Below, piece by piece: positions 1 through 5,529 of a DNA stretch of 6,125 nucleotides. The position numbers were made by a program, and so were the translations under genes. The notes under the pieces were generated by a model that worked only from the letters and a program-made list of their open reading frames with translations, made no database searches and was not told the origin of the DNA. The stretch is from Planctomycetota bacterium (GTDB lineage: Bacteria; Planctomycetota; SZUA-567; H5-PLA8; CALKMO01), in assembly GCA_026417845.1 (NCBI GenBank), contig JAOACM010000281.1:1-6125 (forward strand). Direction: 5' to 3'. Position 1 is the first letter of the stretch. Every line of letters begins with the position of its first letter.

Positions 1-18
1 CTCCCGGCCATGGCGGTG

Positions 19-24
19 TATAAA
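19..24 (+). promoter_or_regulatory. Possible -10 element (TATAAA)
   Basis: TATAAA matches five of six bases of the sigma-70 -10 consensus and sits in a short AT-rich patch (TGTATAAATATG) within very GC-rich DNA, about 100 bases before the gene start. The matching -35 position would fall outside or at the very edge of the window, so it cannot be checked. The same bases contain the TAA that may end an upstream reading frame. Confidence 0.25.
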
Positions 25-66
25 TATGCGGCAGGTTACCGGAGGCCGGGCCGGCAACGGCGCTGG

Positions 67-91
67 CCGCGGCGGTCACGTCCGCCCGCGG
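67..91 (+). other. Stem-loop in the leader of the propeller gene
   Basis: CCGCGG (67-72) pairs with CCGCGG (86-91), and CGG (73-75) pairs with CCG (82-84). This gives a nine-base-pair GC stem with one bulged C (85) and a six-base loop, TCACGT. No T-tract follows, so it is not a standard intrinsic terminator. It ends about 20 bases before the ribosome-binding site and could be a leader structure or an RNA-stabilising 3' end of an upstream transcript. The pairing is seen directly; its function is unknown. Confidence 0.4.
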
Positions 92-111
92 GTTCCGGCC
101 CTGGTGCGGCA

Positions 112-118
112 AGGGAGG
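112..118 (+). promoter_or_regulatory. Ribosome-binding site of the propeller gene
   Basis: AGGGAGG lies seven bases upstream of ATG 126 and is the best Shine-Dalgarno match near the start. It supports ATG 126 over the in-frame ATGs at 138 and 159. A weaker purine run (GAGAGAGG, 147-154) stands only four bases before ATG 159, so an alternative start there cannot be fully excluded. Confidence 0.7.
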
Positions 119-125
119 CACGATC

Positions 126-2237
126 ATGAGTGGCTGGATGGAGCGCGAGAGAGGCGGCATGCGGGCGGCGGTCTCCGCAGCCACGTGGTGTCTGGCGGCC
201 GTCTCGGCGGCGGGGGAAGGGCCTGCGCCCGCCCCGGTCAATCCGTATAACGGGAGCCAGGAGCGGGAGGAGATATTCGAGTTCGCGGAAAAGCCGAAGG
301 CCGCCAGGGAGGGCGGCAAGTGGGTTATTACCTTTGCGTCCAAAGGCAAATGCGACGCGACGGTGGCGATCGTCGGACCGGACGGAAAGATCGTCCGCCG
401 CCTGGCTTCCGGCGTGCTCGGTCCGAATGCCCCCTGGCCGTTCCAGCAGAACTCGCTCTCGCAGAAGGTCGAGTGGGACGGGCTGGATGACAGGGGAGAA
501 AAGGCGCCGGAAGGCTGCAGGGCCAGAGTATCGCTCGGCCTTAAGCCGAAGTTCGAGATGAACATCGGCTATGACCATTACGACATACCGACCGGCAGCG
601 GCTCCTGCCAGATGCCTGAGTTTTCGAAGAACGACAGGTATCTGGTCGGGAAAGGGGCGGGCGGCGAAATCTTCGTCCTCGGCACGCCCGGGGGCGGCTT
701 CGTGGGCCGGGTATACAACAAGGACGGCAAATACGTCCGGACATTCTGGCCGCCGGCAGCGAAGGATGTCGAAAAGCTTGAAAAGTTCAAGCCGGCCAAC
801 CCGCGCGACGGATACAGGTTCGCGACAACGAAGTGGGGCGACAGGGTGCTGATGTGCGACAGATACGGTCCGGTGGGGTTCAATGGAGATGGGCGGCAGG
901 TGCCGCTGCCCGATCACGGCAAGGCGATGTTCTTCGTGGCCGGGGTGGAGGATTATAAGCTGGAACCGTGGCCCGCCTCCGTACAGAAAGCCTCTCTCCA
1001 TCCGAAGGTGCACGGATATTTCGGCGGCCATTGCCACCGGCTGGCAGCCGACAGATACCGCGAGGAGTTGTACGCCGGTTTCGGCGACTTCATCCGGTTC
1101 GACGGGAAGACGGGAAAGCTGGACGAGGCATGGCTGCCGAGGGGCGAGCTCCGCAGCGCGACGGAGGCGCACGTCGGGCCGGACGGGCTGCTGTACCTGC
1201 GAGTCGGCGGCGCCAACTACGGCCAGTGGGTGATCCGGATGGACCGGGACGGCAAGACGGTGCCGTTCACCGGCAACGGCGCCGCGCCCCTGCCGAAGGG
1301 GAAGTGGGACTTTTCCGGCAAAGGCATGTACTGCGGGGACGGGTGGTCGAAGGCGCTGCAAGGCCAGAACGTGATCGCGCTCTGGAACGGGATGATATCC
1401 ACCTCGAACGTCCACGCGCGCGGGTTGTACGTATCGCCACGCGGCTTCATCGTGTGTACCGTAGGCGCTATGGACAAGACATGGGGCCTCAAGCACGGCA
1501 TGCCGCCGGACTGGCCGACCGTCCCGAGCTACGCCGGGGCCGAGTGGCCGGTCTTCATGGCCCATTACACATCAGTTGTGCTCTTCGACAGGGATGGAAA
1601 CGTCATTACCGCGAACGCCGTCGGCAGCACCGGCAACGGACACGGCGTGGCGATGGACCGCGACGGCAACGTATACGCCGCGATCGGCGGCCGCTGGCCG
1701 GATGTGCAGAAGAGCTACGAGGGCATCGTCAACGTGCCCGGGAGCCAGAGCCTGTGGGGGAGCTACGGGAGCCTGGTCAAATACCGCGGCGGACCGTTCC
1801 CTCTGGGCGAGTCGTTCTACGGCAGGGAGGTTCCGGCGGGATTCGCGAAACTGACCGGTTACCGGTCGGGGCCTTCCGGGATCAGAGGCGCCCTGTGGAT
1901 ATGGGGCGGACTGGTATGCCAGTGCCCGGACATCTGCACCTGCCACAACATACGCTACGACATGGATTACTTCGCGCGGCACTGGATACCGTCCAACCAG
2001 CTGTATTCGATAACTGTGCTGGACGCCAACGCCAACCGCATCGCCAGGCTGGGACGGTACGGCAACGTGGACGACACCGAAGAAGATCTGAAGGCCGGCG
2101 GCGACGGCCTGCGCTTCGTCTGGCCGCGAGCCGTGGCTGTCTCGGACACGGCGCTTTACGTGACCGACGTCGGCAACAGACGTATACTGAAGGCCGCTAT
2201 ACTCTACTCCGCCGAGGAGACCGTACCGCTCCAGTAG
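126..2237 (+). CDS. Exported NHL-type beta-propeller protein with FlgD-like Ig segment
   Basis: This is a 703-residue protein of unknown exact role. A charged N-terminus (MSGWMERERGGMR) followed by an Ala/Val-rich stretch to about residue 29 looks like a signal peptide, so the protein is probably exported. Residues about 65-140 resemble the FlgD-like Ig fold seen in many PVC-group surface proteins: GPDGKIVRRLASG (84-96), then WDGLDDRGEKAPEGCRARV (117-135). The remainder has recurring propeller-blade phrases such as FDRDGNVITANAVG (487-500), MDRDGNVYAAIGG (510-522) and, at the end, a clear NHL-like repeat, WPRAVAVSDTALYVTDVGNRRILK (666-689, given here in part: DTALYVTDVGNRRI). Between these lies a Cys/His cluster, CxCxxxCxCHN (598-608), followed by RYDMDYFARHW. 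No catalytic site is evident; a binding or scaffold role, or a lyase/lactonase-like activity, would all fit a propeller. It lies 226 bases upstream of a glycoside-hydrolase-like gene on the same strand, suggesting a shared extracellular glycan-related task. The ORF is confident; the fold is likely; the function is inferred. Confidence 0.85.
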   Translation: MSGWMERERGGMRAAVSAATWCLAAVSAAGEGPAPAPVNPYNGSQEREEIFEFAEKPKAAREGGKWVITFASKGKCDATVAIVGPDGKIVRRLASGVLGPNAPWPFQQNSLSQKVEWDGLDDRGEKAPEGCRARVSLGLKPKFEMNIGYDHYDIPTGSGSCQMPEFSKNDRYLVGKGAGGEIFVLGTPGGGFVGRVYNKDGKYVRTFWPPAAKDVEKLEKFKPANPRDGYRFATTKWGDRVLMCDRYGPVGFNGDGRQVPLPDHGKAMFFVAGVEDYKLEPWPASVQKASLHPKVHGYFGGHCHRLAADRYREELYAGFGDFIRFDGKTGKLDEAWLPRGELRSATEAHVGPDGLLYLRVGGANYGQWVIRMDRDGKTVPFTGNGAAPLPKGKWDFSGKGMYCGDGWSKALQGQNVIALWNGMISTSNVHARGLYVSPRGFIVCTVGAMDKTWGLKHGMPPDWPTVPSYAGAEWPVFMAHYTSVVLFDRDGNVITANAVGSTGNGHGVAMDRDGNVYAAIGGRWPDVQKSYEGIVNVPGSQSLWGSYGSLVKYRGGPFPLGESFYGREVPAGFAKLTGYRSGPSGIRGALWIWGGLVCQCPDICTCHNIRYDMDYFARHWIPSNQLYSITVLDANANRIARLGRYGNVDDTEEDLKAGGDGLRFVWPRAVAVSDTALYVTDVGNRRILKAAILYSAEETVPLQ

Positions 2238-2271
2238 CGCCGGCCGCAGCGGTCTGCCAGGGCGGTTTTCC

Positions 2272-2299
2272 GGTCCCTGCCGGCCGGGCAGGAAGGACC
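2272..2299 (+). terminator. GC hairpin after the propeller gene, possible terminator
   Basis: CCTGCC (2276-2281) pairs with GGCAGG (2287-2292) around a five-base loop, GGCCG. An outer GGTC (2272-2275) can pair with GACC (2296-2299) across a three-base bulge. The hairpin starts 34 bases after the stop codon, a usual place for a 3' end structure. No run of T follows on the plus strand, so intrinsic termination in the classic sense is not supported; it may instead protect the mRNA 3' end. Confidence 0.35.
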
Positions 2300-2312
2300 G
2301 CGGCGCGCCGCG
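2299..2312. repeat. Perfect 14-base GC palindrome
   Basis: CGCGGCGCGCCGCG is its own reverse complement. GGA (2295-2297) and TCC (2313-2315) extend it with one bulged C. It overlaps the right arm of the previous hairpin by one base, so the two structures may compete. In DNA this rich in G and C such palindromes arise by chance fairly often; no function is claimed. Confidence 0.4.
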
Positions 2313-2344
2313 TCCGGAGGACGCCGGGATCGGGGCGGGCTTCC

Positions 2345-2363
2345 CGCGCCGGGTCCCGGCGCG
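2345..2363. repeat. Perfect inverted repeat with 9-base arms
   Basis: CGCGCCGGG (2345-2353) and CCCGGCGCG (2355-2363) are exact reverse complements around a single T. As RNA this would form a hairpin of about six or seven base pairs with a short GC loop. It is followed by CTGCAGGGAAG with no T-tract. It could be a symmetric protein-binding site upstream of the hydrolase-like gene or part of a transcript-end structure. Confidence 0.4.
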
Positions 2364-2450
2364 CTGCAGGGAAGCACCATTGGCTGTCAGCGCTGAGGCG
2401 TCGCAACCGGTCCGTCGCGCGCGGGATGAAACGCGGCCGCATACGGATCG

Positions 2451-2456
2451 AAGGAG
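2451..2456 (+). promoter_or_regulatory. Ribosome-binding site of the glycoside-hydrolase-like gene
   Basis: AAGGAG stands seven bases before ATG 2464 and decides the start. The reading frame stays open upstream to an ATG at 2380, and another ATG at 2458 is only one base from the Shine-Dalgarno. Neither has a suitable site, and only the 2464 start places the signal peptide normally. Confidence 0.8.
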
Positions 2457-2463
2457 AATGTTC

Positions 2464-5178
2464 ATGCCGATGATGAACGTGAACGGCGGAAGGAAGAGAT
2501 GGGGCGCGGAGCGGATATCGGCCCTGCCGGTCGCGGCTGTCCTGATCTTCGCGGCCCTGCCGGCGGCCGCGCGCGGCGGGGAAACGGGCGGGAGAGGAGG
2601 CAGCGGGGGCGCGGGGGCGGGCGGCGAAGGGATCGTGCTCGCTACGCAGAGTCTCTGGCGCGCGTTTTTCGTCTGGCGCGAAGAGCTTGTCCGGTGGGAA
2701 TCGGGCGAGCCGACCGCGGTCAGGCCCGGCGGCAAGGGAGGCCCGGCCATTCAGAAGGCGGAGGCGATGCCCGCCCCGACCGCGTTCCCGCCCGCCGGAT
2801 GGGCCGATCCGTCCTTCGACGATTCCGGCTGGGTTCCGACCCCCGGCCCGATACTCCACGCGCCCTTCCGCCGCGACCTGGCCGCCATGTTTCTCCGCGG
2901 GAAATTCCTGGTCGCGGATCCTGCCGCCGCGGGGGCGCTCAGGCTCTCGCTGGAATTCCGCGGCGGGGCCGTCGTCTTCCTGAACGGAGTCGAGGTCGCG
3001 CGCGCTCATCTTCCGGCCGGCCCGCTCGGCCCGGACGCCCTGGCGGAGGACTACCCGAAGGAGGCATACGTCGGTGCGGACGGCTCGCTGCTGGCTCCCG
3101 ATCCGAAGGGCGGCGAGCCGGAGGGCGCGAAGCTGCGCCTGCGGAAACTGTCGCGCGACATTCCCGCCCCGGCTCTGCGCAAAGGCGTCAATGTGCTGGC
3201 CGTGGAGATCCGGCGGGCGCCGACCGCCGAGGCGCTGTACACGGCGAAATCCGGCGAGAAGAGGCCGTGGTGGACGATGTGCGGATTCCATTCGCTTGAG
3301 CTGAAGGCTGCGGGGGCGGGCGTCTCCGGCGAGGCGGCCGCGCCCGGCAGGCCGGCGCTGACTCCCGGCAATCCGCTCGTCGAATCGTTTTCGACCGATC
3401 CGGCCGAACCGGCGGAAGCCGCGAGGCCGGTCCGGATCGCCGGCGCGCGGAACGGAGCGTTTTCCGGGGTACTGCTGGCGAGGTTCGCCGGATCTGCAAG
3501 GGGGCTGAAGGTGGAACCGTCCGATCTGAAGTCCGATGGCGGCGGAACGATACCCGCATCTGCAATACGGGTGCGCTTCGCCGCGGTCGGCGACGCCCCG
3601 CCGCCGGGGAGCGCCGGCAGGAGGAAGCCGGGCGCCGCCTGCCTCGGCGCGCTGCTGGAATCGCCGCCGGCTGAGATCGCCCCTCCGGCGGGTTCCGGAG
3701 CGGGCACGCTGCCGGTCTGGCTTACGGTGTCGGTCCCGACCGGGGCGAAGGCCGGGCTGTATCGCGGTTCGGTCGCGATTCTGGCCGACGGCCTGGCGCG
3801 GGTCGAGGCGCCGATGGAACTGAGCGTCGCGGACTTCGTATTGCCCGACCCGAAGGACTTCGCGTCCTACGCCGGCCTGATCGAGTCGCCCGAATCTGTG
3901 GCGCTTCAGTACAACGTGCCGCTCTGGTCCGAGGCGCACTGGAAGCATCTGGACCGCGTCTTCTCGTACCTTGGAAGCGTCGGCAATAAAATCCTCTTCA
4001 TTCCGCTGATAGGGCAGACCAACCTCGGCAACATGCATACGATGGTCAGATGGATAAGGAAGCCCGACGGATCGTGGGACCACGATTTCTCCGTGGCGGA
4101 AAAGTACCTCGACATCGCCGTCAGACACTGCGGGAAAATCCCGGTGATCGTGCTGGACGTCTGGACCGCGACGCACGGCGGGGGCGGGTTCGGTAAGGTG
4201 GAGGAACGCGGGAAGAACGACAAACCCATGGTTTTCACGGAGCTGGACCCGGCGACCGGAGAGATGAAAATATCTCAGGGGCCGGACTGGGGATCGCCGG
4301 AGAGCAGGGCTTTCTGGAAGCCGGTGCTTGAAGGCATGTTGAAGCGGCTGGCGGAGAGGGGGCTGGAAAAGTCGGCGGCGCTCGGCACCGCCTGCGACCG
4401 CGTGCCGAGCAAGCAGGCGTTCGACGATCTGGAGGCGGCCGCGCCGGGGCTGCCGTGGGTCATACACGCGCACGGCTACACGACGAGCCTCAACGGACGC
4501 AGGTGCCGCGAGGCGGCCAGCGTGTGGGGTATAAAGGAGCCGCGGCTGCTCTCCGAACCGAACTACTCGCCGGGCTGGAAGAAGGATATCTTCTCGCCGG
4601 TCTTCCCGCGCTACGGCGCCGGTTCGATGGGCCACGTCCGGCAGGACTCGCCGATCGGCGTCTTCCACGCGCTGACTGAAGCCTACCAGGCGTCCGGCTA
4701 CAGCGGCCTCGGCCGCGCCGGCGCGGATTTCTGGCCGGTCGTTGGCGCGGGCAGGGCCGGCGCAAACAAGGGCGGAAGCTCCGTGATTTCCCGCGTGCCC
4801 ACCTGGGACCGCCCGGGGCCGCCAACCATGACCAACCACATGTTCCTGTTCCCCGCGGCCGACGGCGCCGTCGCCACGGTGCGCTTCGAGCTGCTCAGGA
4901 TGGGGATTCAGGAGGTCGAGGCCCGAATATTCCTCGAGAAGATGCTGCTGGACAAAGACAAGCGCGCCGCGATGGGCGACGATCTGGCCGGCCGCGCCCG
5001 CAGCCTTCTCGACGAGAGGACAATCTGGATACGCCGCGCGAAACTGGATACAAGCGTCATGTACTCAGTCGGGACCGACGCGAGCTGGCTGGGCTACGCG
5101 CAGGTTGCGCCCGATCTCGCGAGGCGGCTGTTCGAAACGGCGGCCGAGGCGGCGAAGAAACTCGGCGCGCAACGTTAG
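2464..5178 (+). CDS. Exported multidomain glycoside-hydrolase-like protein (DUF4091/GH123 type)
   Basis: This is a 904-residue protein. Residues 10-36 form a signal peptide: basic RKRW, hydrophobic PVAAVLIFAALP, then AAA as probable cleavage site. A Gly-rich linker follows (about 38-56). Residues about 113-283 resemble a galactose-binding-like jelly roll: WADPSFDDSGW (113-123), VVFLNGVEVAR (170-180) and GVNVLAVEIRR (241-251). An Ig-like segment ends with VWLTVSVPTGAKAGLYRG (418-435), a phrase typical of the domain preceding DUF4091/GH123 barrels. From about 457 a probable TIM barrel runs on, including VIVLDVWTATHGGGG (561-575), GTACDRVPSK (641-650) and the late helix FELLRMGIQEVEARIFLEKM (808-827), the usual C-terminal signature of such proteins. 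This implies an extracellular or periplasmic enzyme acting on glycans, with unknown substrate. The Asp-Glu pair used by GH123 enzymes is not apparent; the likely counterpart reads Cys-Asp-Arg (Asp645). The TAG stop is formed at the junction with an inverted-repeat element. Gene and export are confident; the family is likely; activity is unproven. Confidence 0.85.
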   Translation: MPMMNVNGGRKRWGAERISALPVAAVLIFAALPAAARGGETGGRGGSGGAGAGGEGIVLATQSLWRAFFVWREELVRWESGEPTAVRPGGKGGPAIQKAEAMPAPTAFPPAGWADPSFDDSGWVPTPGPILHAPFRRDLAAMFLRGKFLVADPAAAGALRLSLEFRGGAVVFLNGVEVARAHLPAGPLGPDALAEDYPKEAYVGADGSLLAPDPKGGEPEGAKLRLRKLSRDIPAPALRKGVNVLAVEIRRAPTAEALYTAKSGEKRPWWTMCGFHSLELKAAGAGVSGEAAAPGRPALTPGNPLVESFSTDPAEPAEAARPVRIAGARNGAFSGVLLARFAGSARGLKVEPSDLKSDGGGTIPASAIRVRFAAVGDAPPPGSAGRRKPGAACLGALLESPPAEIAPPAGSGAGTLPVWLTVSVPTGAKAGLYRGSVAILADGLARVEAPMELSVADFVLPDPKDFASYAGLIESPESVALQYNVPLWSEAHWKHLDRVFSYLGSVGNKILFIPLIGQTNLGNMHTMVRWIRKPDGSWDHDFSVAEKYLDIAVRHCGKIPVIVLDVWTATHGGGGFGKVEERGKNDKPMVFTELDPATGEMKISQGPDWGSPESRAFWKPVLEGMLKRLAERGLEKSAALGTACDRVPSKQAFDDLEAAAPGLPWVIHAHGYTTSLNGRRCREAASVWGIKEPRLLSEPNYSPGWKKDIFSPVFPRYGAGSMGHVRQDSPIGVFHALTEAYQASGYSGLGRAGADFWPVVGAGRAGANKGGSSVISRVPTWDRPGPPTMTNHMFLFPAADGAVATVRFELLRMGIQEVEARIFLEKMLLDKDKRAAMGDDLAGRARSLLDERTIWIRRAKLDTSVMYSVGTDASWLGYAQVAPDLARRLFETAAEAAKKLGAQR
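2605..2631 (+). other. Potential G-quadruplex in the Gly-rich linker
   Basis: Four G-runs (2605-2609, 2613-2617, 2619-2621, 2629-2631) are separated by loops of three, one and seven bases, matching the usual G3+N1-7 rule on the coding strand. Additional G-triplets lie just upstream (2586-2588, 2590-2592). The stretch encodes the Gly-rich linker directly after the signal peptide. It may simply reflect Gly codons in GC-rich DNA, but the mRNA or the displaced strand could fold here. Confidence 0.4.
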
Positions 5179-5303
5179 AGCCTGTCCGGAAACCCGCCGC
5201 CACGAAGCTTATGGCCTTGCGATCTTGACTTCGCGGCCTGCGACGCCCGAGATTTCCATTGCGTCCAGCCCGAATCCAATCCGGAGGTTCTGGACACGGG
5301 CTC
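5178..5303. mobile_element. Putative 126-bp MITE-like element with imperfect terminal inverted repeats
   Basis: The left end GAGCCTGTCCGGAAAC (5178-5193) matches the reverse complement of the right end (5286-5303) over 16 positions, with two mismatches and a two-base insertion (CG) in the right arm. Both ends are directly flanked by TA (5176-5177 and 5304-5305); including these, the outermost eight bases TTAGAGCC/GGCTCTAA are perfectly inverted. GAGCCTGT-type ends are known from IS5-family insertion sequences, while a TA duplication is typical of IS630/mariner elements, so the family is uncertain. The interior encodes no transposase that I can recognise. The element begins in the stop codon of the hydrolase-like gene and marks the start of the AT-richer region. 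Only the inverted repeat is seen directly; mobility is inferred. Confidence 0.4.
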
Positions 5304-5426
5304 TAATATTCCGATGCACGATGTGCTGGCGAAAGGGATGGCTAGAACATCCTGATATTACTGGAGGGATCAAAAAATTTCGGCGCACTATTTATCGGCA
5401 ATCAAGTGCAGAACAAGAACTTATGC

Positions 5427-5432
5427 TATAAC
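5427..5432 (+). promoter_or_regulatory. truA: Candidate -10 element for truA (TATAAC)
   Basis: TATAAC within TTATGCTATAACAC matches five of six bases of the sigma-70 -10 consensus, about 100 bases before the truA start. The sequence 16-18 bases further upstream has no good TTGACA match, so the call is weak. If real, transcription would start near 5439 and the nearby inverted repeat would lie in the early leader. Confidence 0.25.
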
Positions 5433-5449
5433 ACGAGGGAACAGACGGC

Positions 5450-5480
5450 ACATGTTACAAGCCTTTGCTTAAAAACATGT
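5450..5480. repeat. ACATGTT/AACATGT inverted repeat upstream of truA
   Basis: ACATGTT (5450-5456) and AACATGT (5474-5480) are exact reverse complements separated by 17 bases. The stem can be lengthened by two GC pairs (5448-5449 with 5482-5483) if T5481 is bulged. Each arm contains the self-complementary hexamer ACATGT, so the site could be two operator half-sites as well as an RNA hairpin. No T-tract follows. Confidence 0.4.
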
Positions 5481-5515
5481 TGCGACCTTTGCACTGAGTG
5501 GAGCGATGGGGAGAG

Positions 5516-5520
5516 AGGAG
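5516..5520 (+). promoter_or_regulatory. truA: Ribosome-binding site of truA
   Basis: AGGAG, inside the longer purine run GGGGAGAGAGGAG, stands nine bases before ATG 5530. The encoded protein begins MKRIKLTIEYDG, the normal TruA N-terminus, which confirms this start. Confidence 0.8.
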
Positions 5521-5529
5521 TACTAATCC

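Larger units (their letters stand above)
1..125 (+). other. Upstream leader region of the first gene
   Basis: No confident gene lies here. One plus-strand frame reads PGHGGV and stops at TAA (21-23), which could be the last residues of an upstream gene. Another frame stays open from position 1 to a TGA at 127-129 that overlaps the ATG at 126, but its predicted residues are arginine- and proline-rich low-complexity sequence, as random GC-rich DNA gives. The stretch is best read as the end of an upstream gene or an intergenic region plus the 5' leader of the propeller gene. It contains a possible -10 element, a stem-loop and a ribosome-binding site, listed separately. Confidence 0.5.
2238..2463 (+). 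other. Intergenic region with GC hairpins
   Basis: This 226-base gap shows no credible coding sequence. It contains several strong GC-rich inverted repeats (listed separately) and ends with the ribosome-binding site of the next gene. No good sigma-70 promoter hexamers stand out. The two flanking genes could share a transcript with RNA structure between them, or the hairpins could end the first transcript and a GC-rich promoter I cannot recognise could start the second. Confidence 0.6.
5304..5529 (+). other. AT-richer intergenic region upstream of truA
   Basis: These 226 bases are noticeably less GC-rich than everything upstream. Only very short frames occur (for example 13 codons from ATG 5314), and none has a convincing ribosome-binding site or recognisable product. 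The region carries a promoter-like hexamer, an ACATGTT/AACATGT inverted repeat and the truA ribosome-binding site, consistent with it being the control region of truA. Confidence 0.6.

Noticed and set aside
36..1565. A 509-codon minus-strand frame opposite the propeller gene
   Set aside because: Same shadow effect; low-complexity Arg/Pro/His-rich translation and no recognisable motif or signal at its start.
1938..1946. Possible haem-binding site at CTCH in the propeller protein
   Set aside because: c-type haem attachment needs CxxCH; here the spacing is CxCH, so covalent haem is not supported.
968..2473. A 501-codon plus-strand frame overlapping the propeller gene and the following gap
   Set aside because: It is a shifted frame of the propeller gene with an Arg-rich composition; the true frame carries the NHL-like repeats and FlgD-like motif.
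2197..4839. An 880-codon open frame on the minus strand opposite the hydrolase-like gene
   Set aside because: The translation is rich in Arg, Pro, Gly and Ala without domain-like phrases. The plus strand has clear signal peptide, domain motifs and ribosome-binding site. Long antisense frames are expected opposite genes with high third-position GC.
5178..5303. Possible tRNA or other structured RNA gene in the inverted-repeat segment
   Set aside because: I could not place D, anticodon and T arms or a GGTTCGAATCC-like box, and the inverted ends are too far apart to make a terminator hairpin.
5105..5431. A 108-codon plus-strand frame spanning the hydrolase gene end and the inverted-repeat element
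   Set aside because: It starts inside the hydrolase-like gene without a ribosome-binding site and crosses the element and the composition step. I see no similarity to a transposase or other family.
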